Source: WJJR01 sp964440935
GTDB lineage: Bacteria; Zixibacteria; MSB-5A5; WJJR01
Assembly: GCA_964440935.1 (NCBI GenBank)
Contig: CAYTTY010000058.1
Coordinates: forward strand, 1-19,268
DNA: 19,268 bases
Reading direction: 5' to 3'
Positions within the stretch are counted from its first letter, which is position 1. Each line of letters opens with the position of its first letter. Positions 5,917-14,106 of the stretch are shown here, one piece after another. The notes under the pieces were generated by a model. It did no database searches and had not been told where the DNA came from. It worked only from the letters and a program-made list of their open reading frames with translations. The position numbers and the translations under genes are program-made.

Positions 5917-7320
5917 TCAGACGACTGCAGCGGAGTTTTCGGGGCGCCCAATTAGCGTATTGGGGGTCGCATCGACAATGCGCACGTTACAAAAATCACC
6001 AATCCGGCGGTCAGCGTCGGCAAAGACAACGATCGTGTTACCGTCGGTACGGGCTTTCCACTCGTTCTCGTTTTTGCGGCTCACACCCTCCACCAGAACA
6101 CGGAATGCCCGGCCAACCAGCGACTGGTGCTTGGCCAATGACATCTGCCGTTGGATATCGACCAGATGGCTGACGCGTTGGGATTTCACCTCGTCAGACA
6201 CATCGTCAGCCCAGAGTTTGTGCGCGATCGTTCCCTGCCGTTCTGAATACTTGAAGATAAATGCCGAATCGAACGCGACGGCACGCATCACATCTTCGGT
6301 CTCGGCGAATTCCTCGTCGGTTTCGGTTGGGAATCCGCAGATGATGTCGGTGGACAAGGTAATATCAGGGATGGTTTCGCGAATTCGCTGTGCCAGCTCA
6401 GTGAACTCCTCTTTCGAGTAATCGCGATTCATCTTCTTGAGCACGCGCGTCGATCCGGCCTGCAACGGCAGATGAATGTGCGAACACAGCAGCGGATTCT
6501 CGGCAATCGCGTTGAGCAACTTGATCGGAAAGTCCTTCGGGTGCGGCGATGTAAAGCGCACACGCTCAATGCCGTCGACCGTACCGACCATCTGCATCAG
6601 ATCGGCAAAATCGGTATCGCCGTATGTGTACGAATTTACGTTCTGGCCGAGCAGTGTGACCTGCTTGTATCCGTTTGCGGCCAGCCGTCGTGTTTCGTCG
6701 ACAACGCCCTGCGGATCACGTGACCGTTCGCGCCCGCGCGTATAGGGAACCACGCAAAACGTGCAGAAGTTATCACAGCCGCGCATGACGGCAATCCACG
6801 CGTTGACACCATCGACACGAGTGGGTGCAATGTCATCGTACGTTTCGTATTCCGACAGCTCAATTGCCGAGCCGCGTTCACGCATATTACGCGCGTGGTT
6901 GATCAAACGGGGCAGCTCACGGTACGCATCGGGGCCGCAGATGAAATCGATGGCCGGAAACTTGAACAGTAGTTCTTCCTGCAGATTCTGCGCCATGCAT
7001 CCGAGCACACCGACGACCAAGCCGTCACGCTGGCGTTTCTCGTGCAGCAGTGCACCGAGACGGGCGTAGATGCGCGTGTGTGCCGTCTCACGGATGGCGC
7101 AGGTGTTGAACAGGATCACATCGGCCGTGCGCTCGTCATTCGTGAATCCGTAACCATCTTTGGACAGAATCGACCCCACCAATTCCGAATCGTACTCGTT
7201 CATCTGGCAGCCGAAGGTTTGCAGATTGATCTGTGCCACCGGTTCCCCAGACGGGGTGAATGCCGACAGATCCGGAGATGGTGTGGACTCGTTGAGAACT
7301 GGAAGTACGATATTCTTCAT
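5917..7320 (-). CDS. miaB: tRNA-2-methylthio-N6-dimethylallyladenosine synthase
   Basis: A 467-residue radical-SAM methylthiotransferase that converts i6A37 to ms2i6A37 in tRNAs reading UNN codons. The N-terminal MTTase domain carries the three cluster cysteines Cys38 (TFGCQMN), Cys74 (FNTCAIRE) and Cys108 (LGCMAQ). The radical-SAM motif is Cys182-x3-Cys186-x2-Cys189 (MRGCDNFCTFC) followed by VVPYTRGRERSR. LLGQNVNSY, FTSPHPKDFP and HLPLQAGS are MiaB-specific. A TRAM domain closes the protein (about 400-457). The N-terminus is about 25 residues longer than the compact form, with no in-frame Met until residue 40. No good Shine-Dalgarno is seen. It lies 81 bases after mtaB in the same direction. 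Confidence 0.96.
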   Translation of the reverse strand: MKNIVLPVLNESTPSPDLSAFTPSGEPVAQINLQTFGCQMNEYDSELVGSILSKDGYGFTNDERTADVILFNTCAIRETAHTRIYARLGALLHEKRQRDGLVVGVLGCMAQNLQEELLFKFPAIDFICGPDAYRELPRLINHARNMRERGSAIELSEYETYDDIAPTRVDGVNAWIAVMRGCDNFCTFCVVPYTRGRERSRDPQGVVDETRRLAANGYKQVTLLGQNVNSYTYGDTDFADLMQMVGTVDGIERVRFTSPHPKDFPIKLLNAIAENPLLCSHIHLPLQAGSTRVLKKMNRDYSKEEFTELAQRIRETIPDITLSTDIICGFPTETDEEFAETEDVMRAVAFDSAFIFKYSERQGTIAHKLWADDVSDEVKSQRVSHLVDIQRQMSLAKHQSLVGRAFRVLVEGVSRKNENEWKARTDGNTIVVFADADRRIGDFCNVRIVDATPNTLIGRPENSAAVV

Positions 7321-7349
7321 TGCAGAATGTCACTCATCGCGCAACCGGT

Positions 7350-7371
7350 CCACGGGCCGAAAGCCCCGTGG
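7350..7371. repeat. Hairpin between mtaB and miaB
   Basis: CCACGGG (7350-7356) and CCCGTGG (7365-7371) pair perfectly across an 8-nt loop. No T-tract follows on the - strand. It could modulate read-through from mtaB into miaB. Confidence 0.4.
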
Positions 7372-7401
7372 CGCACGGCCAGGTATGTTAGTATCCCAGC
7401 G

Positions 7402-8760
7402 TCATGCCGTCATCGCCTTGTGTTGTCGTGGTTCACCAAGGCAGAACCCCTCAGCACTGCCAAATAGGCTGACGGTCACAATTTCGTTTTCACCCACCGC
7501 ACTGGGATCAACGCCGACCCGAAGATACGATCCGGTGAAGCCCTTGCGCCAGCCGTCGTTGTCGACCGTCTCGAAAAGGACCTCCGCTTCGCGTCCGATA
7601 TGGCGCTCGAAGAACTCCTTCTTTTTTCGATTGCCGATCTCGTGCATGGCATTCGAACGCTCTTTGATTTCCGGCGGCGGCACTTTGTTGTCGTAATAGA
7701 CCGCCGCGGTTTTGGGACGTTCTGAGTACGAGAATACGTGCAGATACGAAAACGGCATCTCTTCGACAAACCGCATCGAGTTGGCAAACTCCCGCTCACC
7801 CTCGCCGGGGAAACCGACAATCACATCGGTACCCAACCCCAAGTCCGGCATCATGCGCATCGCTTTGTCAACAAACTGCGCATAGTCACGCGTTGTGTAC
7901 ACGCGTTTCATCCCCTTGAGCACCTTGTCATCACCCGACTGCAACGGAAGATGCAAATGACGGCACGCTTTCGGCGACGTTGCCATCCATTCGAGAAGAT
8001 CATCATTGACCGTTGTCGGTTCAATAGATGAGACGCGCACACGCTCGACGCCGGAAATATCCGACAATGATCGCGCCACGTCGGCGATGGTGAAATCCTC
8101 AAATGCGTACGTGCCGATGTTCACCCCGGCGATGATCAGCTCCTTATGCCCGCGCCGGGCAAGCTCATACCCTTCGGCCACAATGTCGCCCAATCGACGT
8201 GAACGCGCGTTGCCCCGCACGCGCGGCAACAGACAAAACGCACAACAAAAATCGCAGCCATCCTGAATCTTGATATTGGCCCGTGTCAGATCGGCGTAGT
8301 AGCCGGCCGCCGGGTACTTGAAGCTGCCGCTATCGGGACGCTTGCTGACGTGAATGTCGGGGTCAGCAATCAGCGTCTCCTCTCTGTCATTCCCGGAATG
8401 ACAAGACCTGTGCTTGTAGGAATCAACGAGATCCGCCAGCCCATACTTTTTATCCGTCCCGACAACCAGATTCACACCCATAATCGCCGCGACGGTGTCG
8501 GTATCGGCCTGCGCATAACAGCCCACTGCGCACACAACCGCATCGGGGGACCGCCGGCGAATCTTGCGGATTTCATTGCGACAGCGCGCGTCGGCGCGTT
8601 CGGTCACCGAACAGGTGTTGATCACGGCGACATCGACCGGTGATCCGTGCTCTGCAACATCGTATCCCTGTTGCCGGAAGGACTCCGCCATCAAGGCCGT
8701 CTCGGCCTGATTGAGACGACACCCCAAGGTGTAGAATGATACGCGACGTTGCCGGCTCAT
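7402..8760 (-). CDS. mtaB: tRNA t6A37 methylthiotransferase MtaB
   Basis: A 452-residue radical-SAM enzyme that turns t6A37 into ms2t6A37 in tRNAs decoding ANN codons. The N-terminal domain has Cys14 (YTLGCRLNQAE, the MtaB rather than MiaB form), Cys50 (INTCSVTERAD) and Cys81 (VGCYAQ). The radical-SAM cysteines are 169, 173 and 176 (DGCDFCCAFCLLPRVRG). The motifs HLHLPLQSGDDKVLKGM and DVIVGFPGE follow, with a TRAM-like end. Its ATG overlaps the TGA of the preceding radical-SAM gene (ATGA). Residues 120-125 (CHSGND), in the linker between domains, are encoded by a 19-bp perfect palindrome resembling the dispersed intergenic repeat. Confidence 0.95.
   Translation of the reverse strand: MSRQRRVSFYTLGCRLNQAETALMAESFRQQGYDVAEHGSPVDVAVINTCSVTERADARCRNEIRKIRRRSPDAVVCAVGCYAQADTDTVAAIMGVNLVVGTDKKYGLADLVDSYKHRSCHSGNDREETLIADPDIHVSKRPDSGSFKYPAAGYYADLTRANIKIQDGCDFCCAFCLLPRVRGNARSRRLGDIVAEGYELARRGHKELIIAGVNIGTYAFEDFTIADVARSLSDISGVERVRVSSIEPTTVNDDLLEWMATSPKACRHLHLPLQSGDDKVLKGMKRVYTTRDYAQFVDKAMRMMPDLGLGTDVIVGFPGEGEREFANSMRFVEEMPFSYLHVFSYSERPKTAAVYYDNKVPPPEIKERSNAMHEIGNRKKKEFFERHIGREAEVLFETVDNDGWRKGFTGSYLRVGVDPSAVGENEIVTVSLFGSAEGFCLGEPRQHKAMTA
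8385..8403. repeat. 19-bp TGTCATTCC palindrome inside mtaB
   Basis: TGTCATTCC, C, GGAATGACA is perfectly self-complementary apart from the centre base. It encodes CHSGND in frame. It is the outer part of the TGTCATTCC dispersed palindrome, whose longer copy is at 3381-3461. Confidence 0.7.
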
Positions 8761-11564
8761 ATCGATTCCACCTCAAGTGGCGTCACCAGTCGTCCCTCGT
8801 GCATCCGTCCCATCCGGACGCGCGTGATCATTGTACCGTCGGGCCAATCTCCAAACAGTGATTCGACCAGTTCACGCGGCTTCACACAGCGACCGTTCAC
8901 AGACGTCAATGTTAGATGCCAGTCGGTGTCGCCATTGTTGGTGGAAAAACTCCAATGCGTCACAAATTCGGCGGCGTTGATGGTCTTGGTCTTCTTCTTC
9001 ACTGTGCGCGTGATAATCCAACCACCGTTTGAAAGTTGCTTTTGCAGTCGCTCGTTGAATCTCTGCACATCGCCAATTCCGGATTGCAGGGTCTGGGAAT
9101 CGAAACGCACGAGATACTCGAACGTGTCGATCGCTTTTTCGATTTTCGGCGCGTCGGCGGCAATACGCACGACCGAGACAATCTCAAATCCCTCGTGCAA
9201 ATTGTCGCGCAGGCGTTCGGCCAAGTCTTCGGGATTCCAATTCTCCGTCAATTCGACGTCGACATACTCATTCTCGCCGGAGACACCGACCGGCAGCGCC
9301 GGCCCAAACGACAGCTTGGGGTGCGGATGGTAGCCGCCCGAAAACGCAATCGGCCACTTCGCGCGGTTACCCGCACGCTCAATCAGCCGTGCCGTTTCCA
9401 AATGACTGAGATACCGCGAGAGGCCAAGTTTGCCATAACAGACCCGAAACCGATACAGGGGCCCCGGCGTCGGCTCGAACGGTTGCGAACCAGCCAACTC
9501 GTAATCGCGATTCTTCATCGTCGACTCGTGTTCTTGAAACTCGCCGGTTTCGCGCACCACCGGCAGCGGAATCATGCTGCGATCCGCCGTCGCCAGCTTG
9601 GCTTCCTTTTCGCGATAGATCGCGTCCGCCGACGCGGCTTCCTGATCGCGTTCGATGGCAATCGCTTTCAGGTCGCAGTCCACACCGCAATCATAGCAGA
9701 CCAGCTTGGTAACACCGTCTTTGTGTTTCGGTGGATTGTGACGCTTCGGTAAGTACGGCTTCTCACACGGGTGCGCAAAGCGTGACTTCAGCCCCCACTT
9801 CAGGTCTTTGAGCAGGAACTCTTTGTTGACGCGCGAATCAATATGATCCCAAATGAGTTTGTCTTCGGTCGGGACGGCCGGCAGGAACTGATCGGGATCG
9901 AAACTGTATTCTTCAAAGGAATCGAGCCAATGCTCTTCTTTGAACCAGTCACTCCATTCGTCGAAGCGCGCGCCTTTGCGCCACGCCGTTTCAATGATCT
10001 TACCCAATCGCCGATCACCGCGGGAGAACACGGCTTCCAAGCGCGACAGCCGCACTTCGTGACACTTCAATTCAATGCCCTTGAATGGACGCAGCTTGTC
10101 CATCAACATCCGTTGCTTGCGTACCAACTCATTGGGGTCATCGAACGGTACCCACTGGAATGTCGATGAGGCTTTCGGCACCAGTGACGACACCGACACA
10201 ACAACTGTGATCCCTTTCGGCCCGAGCTTCTTGCCGATTTTGTACACGCGAATCGCGGTTTCGGCAATACCGTTGACATCGTCATCGGTTTCGGTTGGCA
10301 GACCGATCATGAAATACAGTTTCAGACGGTTCCAGCCATTGGAGAAGGCAATCTCTGACGCCGTGTCGATGTTCTCATCAGTGATTCCCTTGTTGATCAC
10401 ATCGCGCATCCGCTGTGTGCCCGCTTCCGGTGCAATGGTAAATCCGGTCTTCCGCACCTTGGCGATTTCCCGCGCCAGTTCCTCGGTAACGCCGTAAACA
10501 CGTAACGACGATACCGACATCGCGGTCCGCCGTAATTGCAGCTCGGCCATCACGGCTTTGGCGAGTGGTGTAACACACGAATAGTCGGCGGTAGACAACG
10601 CGGTCAGCGAGGCTTCGTCGAAACCGGTCTTGTCGATCCCATCGACGATCGAATTAACGATCGACTCGGGCGACCGTTCGCGCACCGGCCGGTAGATGAT
10701 TCCCGCCTGGCAGAAACGGCACCCCTCGGTGCACCCGCGCGCGATTTCAACAGCGACACGGTCGTGCACGATATCCGTCTGCGGAACCAGAATGTCCGAT
10801 GGAAACGGATACTCGTTAATGTCATCGAGCAACGCCTTGCGCACCGGATACGGCGCGCCGTCGGTTGGCTCAACATGCACAAAGCCGGTGCGTTCATCGA
10901 CACGCGTATTGTAGAGTGCCGGGACATAGAAGCCGTCGATCTCATTGGCAATCGTGCGCAACCGTTCGGTGCGCGCAATACCCTGCAGTGTCAACTCATG
11001 ATTGCGCTGCAAAAACTGCGCAAATGCCTCTTCCCCATCGCCAACCAGGTAGACATCGAAGAAGTCGGACGTTGGCTCGGGATTGAACACCACCGGCCCA
11101 CCGGCGATGATAATCGGATCATTCTCGCCACGATCCCACCGGTGAAGAGGGATGCGTCCCAAATCGAGCATGGTCAAAACATTAGAATTCGACATCTCCG
11201 ACTGGAGTGAAAAGCCGACAACGTCGAACTCATGCAGTGCAGTGCGTGTCTCGACGGTGAACAGCGGCAGGTCTTCGTCGCGAAGACGCGCCTCCATATC
11301 GGGAAACGGGCAATACGCCCTTTCGACATAGACATTCTTGAGTTTATTCAGATGCGCATAGAGGATACGCAGTCCGAGATGCGACATGCCGATCTCGTAT
11401 GAGTCGGGAAAGGCCAGGCAGGCGCGAATGTCGACAGTCGTGGGGTCTTTGACCACACGATGCAACTCGCCGCCGATGTAGCGCCCGGGCTTCTGGACCC
11501 GGTCGAGCAGACGCGAAAGTGTGCGGTCATCGATGGTGGACGTTTGCCGCGTTACAACAGTCAT
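8757..11564 (-). CDS. Fused TIGR03960 (B12-binding-like) radical-SAM protein and DUF2344/TIGR03936 domain
   Basis: A 935-residue protein. The N-terminal part (about 1-270) is B12-binding-domain-like (FPDSYEIGMSHLGLRILYAHLN; FSLQSEMSNSNVLTMLDLG; IIAGGPVVFNPEP; LVGDGEEAF). The radical-SAM core follows with a CxxxCxxC motif (ARGCTEGCRFCQAG; about Cys278, Cys282 and Cys285), TIAPEAGTQRMRDVINKG and YFMIGLPTETDDD. A Cys-rich linker (LVCYDCGVDCD) precedes a C-terminal DUF2344 domain of about 235 residues (YRFRVCYGKLGLSRYLSHLETARLIERA; FSGGYHPHPKLSFGPALPVGVSGENEYVDVEL). In many bacteria these are two adjacent genes, often near rng/rplU; here they are one polypeptide. The function is unproven, and a link to RNA or ribosome maturation rests on context only. 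I chose the ATG at 11564; a GTG six codons upstream (11582) is possible, and neither has a strong Shine-Dalgarno. Confidence 0.9.
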   Translation of the reverse strand: MTVVTRQTSTIDDRTLSRLLDRVQKPGRYIGGELHRVVKDPTTVDIRACLAFPDSYEIGMSHLGLRILYAHLNKLKNVYVERAYCPFPDMEARLRDEDLPLFTVETRTALHEFDVVGFSLQSEMSNSNVLTMLDLGRIPLHRWDRGENDPIIIAGGPVVFNPEPTSDFFDVYLVGDGEEAFAQFLQRNHELTLQGIARTERLRTIANEIDGFYVPALYNTRVDERTGFVHVEPTDGAPYPVRKALLDDINEYPFPSDILVPQTDIVHDRVAVEIARGCTEGCRFCQAGIIYRPVRERSPESIVNSIVDGIDKTGFDEASLTALSTADYSCVTPLAKAVMAELQLRRTAMSVSSLRVYGVTEELAREIAKVRKTGFTIAPEAGTQRMRDVINKGITDENIDTASEIAFSNGWNRLKLYFMIGLPTETDDDVNGIAETAIRVYKIGKKLGPKGITVVVSVSSLVPKASSTFQWVPFDDPNELVRKQRMLMDKLRPFKGIELKCHEVRLSRLEAVFSRGDRRLGKIIETAWRKGARFDEWSDWFKEEHWLDSFEEYSFDPDQFLPAVPTEDKLIWDHIDSRVNKEFLLKDLKWGLKSRFAHPCEKPYLPKRHNPPKHKDGVTKLVCYDCGVDCDLKAIAIERDQEAASADAIYREKEAKLATADRSMIPLPVVRETGEFQEHESTMKNRDYELAGSQPFEPTPGPLYRFRVCYGKLGLSRYLSHLETARLIERAGNRAKWPIAFSGGYHPHPKLSFGPALPVGVSGENEYVDVELTENWNPEDLAERLRDNLHEGFEIVSVVRIAADAPKIEKAIDTFEYLVRFDSQTLQSGIGDVQRFNERLQKQLSNGGWIITRTVKKKTKTINAAEFVTHWSFSTNNGDTDWHLTLTSVNGRCVKPRELVESLFGDWPDGTMITRVRMGRMHEGRLVTPLEVESI

Positions 11565-11612
11565 GATGAAACTCGAAATCACATTGCAGGGCGGGCGCCT
11601 CGCCTGCTCACC

Positions 11613-11629
11613 GCGGACGAGGCGTCCGC
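11613..11629. repeat. Short palindrome between def and the radical-SAM gene
   Basis: GCGGAC (11613-11618), loop GAGGC, GTCCGC (11624-11629). It fills much of the gap between the two leftward genes. It has no T-tract and looks like another dispersed GC palindrome. Confidence 0.4.
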
Positions 11630-11654
11630 ACTACGAGAATCTGCCTTTCGCTAC

Positions 11655-12206
11655 TTAGTCGATCACCGGCTCCGGCTGCGGGGCCATGTAGCGATAGTAC
11701 TCGTCGCCAAATGATAGCGTCGTCAAATCACCCATGCGGTCGGGGAACAGAATCCCCTTCAGGTGATCGACTTCGTGCTGATAAACGACAGCCGGGAATC
11801 CTTCCACTTCGCGGTCGATTTTATTGCCGTCGCGATCGAAACCACGCAGGCGAATCTTGCGGATGCGCGGCACGCGCCCGCGGATATCCGGAATCGACAG
11901 GCACCCCTCGAAAAAGGCAATCTGCTCCTCGGTCAGGAAGGTGATCTCCGGATTGATCACGACCGACCGGCGCGCCAGGTAACCGTCATCGCTGTCCGGA
12001 TCAGGGATATCTTCGGTCACCAGCAGTTGCTTCGAGACATGCACCTGTGGCGCAGCCAGTCCGACGCCGGAATATTCGACCATCGTCTCAAACATATCGT
12101 CGATCAGCCGCTGAATCTCGTCCGACTGGATCTGTTTCGGTGGGATCGGTTCGGTCACCTGCCGCAGCACCGGATGCCCCATTCTGGCAATCTTCAAAAT
12201 CGACAT
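11655..12206 (-). CDS. def: Peptide deformylase
   Basis: A 183-residue metalloenzyme that removes the formyl group from nascent N-formylmethionine peptides at the ribosome. All three family motifs are present: GVGLAAPQ (47-54), EGCLS with metal ligand Cys102, and QHEVDHLKG with His144, catalytic Glu145 and His148. The start MSILKIARMGHPVLR is supported by GCGGAG eight bases upstream; a reading 54 codons longer has no family character. It appears to be the first gene of the leftward block. The 270-bp divergent gap to the ATPase gene holds no clear def promoter that I can defend. Confidence 0.96.
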   Translation of the reverse strand: MSILKIARMGHPVLRQVTEPIPPKQIQSDEIQRLIDDMFETMVEYSGVGLAAPQVHVSKQLLVTEDIPDPDSDDGYLARRSVVINPEITFLTEEQIAFFEGCLSIPDIRGRVPRIRKIRLRGFDRDGNKIDREVEGFPAVVYQHEVDHLKGILFPDRMGDLTTLSFGDEYYRYMAPQPEPVID

Positions 12207-12425
12207 CAATCGTTCTCCGCTTTCGGGACTTAGTCGGCCCGAATTCGCCAAGTAAACACCCCACAGCGGGTTCTGTAAAGGGAATACGGGGAGATTGGCG
12301 AGGTGCTGACACACAATGTCATCGGATGGAGGGCTTGAACATCGCAGGATCGGAGGTTCACGACGCAACTTGGGAAAGTACGCAGAAAAAGAGAAATTCG
12401 GTGAAAAATCGCTTAAATGTGACGA

Positions 12426-12458
12426 TTTAGCAAAATATACTTGACTTATTTCGCTAAA
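12426..12458. promoter_or_regulatory. Operator-like inverted repeat in the DUF4143 ATPase promoter
   Basis: TTTAGCAAAATA (12426-12437) and TATTTCGCTAAA (12447-12458) are inverted with one mismatch in twelve and a 9-nt spacer. They sit in an AT-rich stretch, with TATACT (12436-12441) and TTGACT (12441-12446) between or overlapping the arms. They end 18 bases before the ATG. The geometry suggests binding of a dimeric regulator that covers the promoter, perhaps autoregulation. Confidence 0.5.
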
Positions 12459-12476
12459 CTAAGAGAGTTACGCATC

Positions 12477-13913
12477 ATGAACGCGCCAGAATCTGAACTT
12501 TACGCTGTACTCAGCCAATTCAACCCTTGGTGGTCTGGAACTGACATACCGGACCTTCCAACGTGGAGACGAGTAGCCTTCCGAGAGATTCAAAGCTGGG
12601 TTATGCTCCCTCCAACCCATCGTGCGGTATTATTGAGCGGCGCACGCCAAACGGGCAAAACAACTCTTCTCTTACAAACGATTCAGTCACTATTGGATTC
12701 GGGGGTGACCGCCAATCGAATACTGTATGCTACGTTTGATCACCCACTTCTCAAACTTGCTGGTATCCAGGGACTGCTGGAAGCGTGGCAGCAGGCGTAC
12801 CCACCGTCGGATGAAACAGAGTTTCTATTCCTTGATGAGATCCAGTATGTTTCAGATTGGCAAACTTGGCTCAAACTGGAGGTCGACTTTCGCAAACACC
12901 GGCGGATTGTCGTGACCGGATCGGCAATACCGCTCTCAATGGAAGAGCCGGAATCAGGTGTTGGTCGCTGGCACACGGTCAAATTGCCGACCTTGTCCTT
13001 CTACGAATACCTTCGAATCAAGGGTATCAACCGGGCAAAGACCCTCCCCCTGGTTCAGTCTTTACGGGAAATATTTGTCTGGGAGAAAACCGACTTCGTG
13101 AGAGCAGCGGACGCGGCACGATCACTTGTCCCGCATTTTCACGAGTACTTGCTGAGAGGCGGGTTTCCTCAGACCGCCAACATTGACAGCATTCCCCTGG
13201 CTCAGAGATTGCTCCGCGAGGACATTGTAGACAAGGTTCTCAAACGCGACATGACGGCCTACTTCGGTGTCCGGCGCATTCTTGAACTTGAAAGAACATT
13301 TCTCTACCTGTGTCTCCACGACGGCGGAATCCTGGATCTTGCGCAATTGTCCAAGGAATTGAAGCTGCCGAAGAACACGATCCAGCGCTTTGTCGATATC
13401 CTCGAGGCTGCCCATTTGGTATACAAGCTAGCTCCAATTGGCTACGGGAAAGAGGTCCTGCGAGGGCGTCACAAAGTCTACCTTTCGGACGCGGCCATCG
13501 CCGGGAGCGTACTTCTGAAGGGGAAATCTCTACTGGAGGACAGCACCAGACTGGGAGCCGCTGTTGAGACAGCTTTCTTTAAACATCTGTATGCTCGTTA
13601 CTACCAACTCAGCGTCGGATTCTCATACTGGCGTGGGCGACGCGACATCGAAGTTGACATGATCGCCGAGATTCAAGGAGAATTGGTCCCATTCGAAGTC
13701 AAGTACAGCCAGAGCCGTGTGAACCGATCTCACATCAAAGGACTAATGGCATTTTGTCGAGAGAGACAAATTCCGAGGGCATACCTAATAGTGCGAGAAC
13801 TCGACCATTTTGGTGTGGAGCGTTTCACTGAAGAAACAGAGTTGCTACGGCTCCCCGCCAGCCTCGCGTGTCTCTGGATATCGCAGTCCGAAGCAGCCGA
13901 GAATCTCCCCTAA
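12477..13913 (+). CDS. AAA_14/DUF4143-family ATPase
   Basis: A 478-residue protein. Walker A is GARQTGKT (55-62), Walker B is FLFLDEI (116-122), and RRIVVTGSAIPLS is the sensor-1 region. A winged-helix-like segment follows (LDLAQLSKELKLPKNTIQRFVDILEAAHLVYKL). The C-terminal DUF4143 part has a PD-(D/E)xK-like arrangement, Asp394 (DIEVDM) and Glu407-x-Lys409 (PFEVKYSQ), so it could be nuclease-like or a relic. Family members are common in mobile and accessory DNA and their function is not settled. The start MNAPES was preferred over a TTG 36 bases upstream because that one lies in the operator. AAGAGAG is the likely ribosome binding site. Codon use is visibly less GC-biased than its neighbours, which suggests transfer. 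Confidence 0.88.
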   Translation: MNAPESELYAVLSQFNPWWSGTDIPDLPTWRRVAFREIQSWVMLPPTHRAVLLSGARQTGKTTLLLQTIQSLLDSGVTANRILYATFDHPLLKLAGIQGLLEAWQQAYPPSDETEFLFLDEIQYVSDWQTWLKLEVDFRKHRRIVVTGSAIPLSMEEPESGVGRWHTVKLPTLSFYEYLRIKGINRAKTLPLVQSLREIFVWEKTDFVRAADAARSLVPHFHEYLLRGGFPQTANIDSIPLAQRLLREDIVDKVLKRDMTAYFGVRRILELERTFLYLCLHDGGILDLAQLSKELKLPKNTIQRFVDILEAAHLVYKLAPIGYGKEVLRGRHKVYLSDAAIAGSVLLKGKSLLEDSTRLGAAVETAFFKHLYARYYQLSVGFSYWRGRRDIEVDMIAEIQGELVPFEVKYSQSRVNRSHIKGLMAFCRERQIPRAYLIVRELDHFGVERFTEETELLRLPASLACLWISQSEAAENLP

Positions 13914-13971
13914 CTGTCAAAAACGGGACCCCCGTTATCCCGATTGCCCCACCCCTCCGGCTTTTTGACAG
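13914..13971. repeat. CTGTCAAAAA / TTTTTGACAG inverted repeat after the ATPase gene
   Basis: Arms at 13914-13923 and 13962-13971 are perfect 10-bp inverted copies. Inside lies AACGGG, ACC, CCCGTT (13922-13936). Read on the - strand, that inner hairpin ends in a TTTTT run, as in an intrinsic terminator, although no leftward gene needs one here. The right arm supplies the -35 of the nifJ promoter. The pair may mark the boundary of an inserted segment. Confidence 0.4.
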
Positions 13972-13992
13972 ACAGTACCTTGTCTGTATCGT
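13965..13992 (+). promoter_or_regulatory. Putative sigma70 promoter of nifJ with operator palindrome in the spacer
   Basis: A perfect -35 TTGACA (13965-13970) is followed 16 bases later by TATCGT (13987-13992), a fair -10. The spacer is almost wholly a palindrome, ACAGACA (13968-13974), GTACCT, TGTCTGT (13981-13987). A protein bound there would block RNA polymerase. No known operator consensus matches that I recognise. Confidence 0.5.
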
Positions 13993-14003
13993 AAATTTGG
14001 CGA

Positions 14004-14074
14004 CGGAGGGAATCTAGGGGGCGCGCTACGACCTCAACGACATCCCGAAACCTCGTTCGGCGTTGAGCCCTCCG
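14004..14074 (+). promoter_or_regulatory. Structured 5' leader of nifJ
   Basis: Two nested stems share one continuous 3' strand. CGGAGGG (14004-14010) pairs with CCCTCCG (14068-14074), and CTCAACG (14033-14039) pairs with CGTTGAG (14061-14067). A 22-nt bulge on the 5' side and a 21-nt apical loop complete it. It lies between the putative promoter and the Shine-Dalgarno at 14088-14097. It could be a regulatory leader; no known riboswitch is recognised. Confidence 0.4.
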
Positions 14075-14106
14075 GTGCGCACACAGCAAGGAAAGGAATA
14101 CCCCAT

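Noticed and set aside
9036..11210. Two 220-240 codon + strand frames (9036-9752, 10536-11210)
   Set aside because: They are antisense shadows of the fused radical-SAM gene, rich in Arg/His/Gln without domain patterns.
12441..12476. Earlier TTG start of the DUF4143 ATPase
   Set aside because: It begins inside the operator palindrome and adds 12 residues with no family support. The ATG at 12477 has a purine-rich site upstream.
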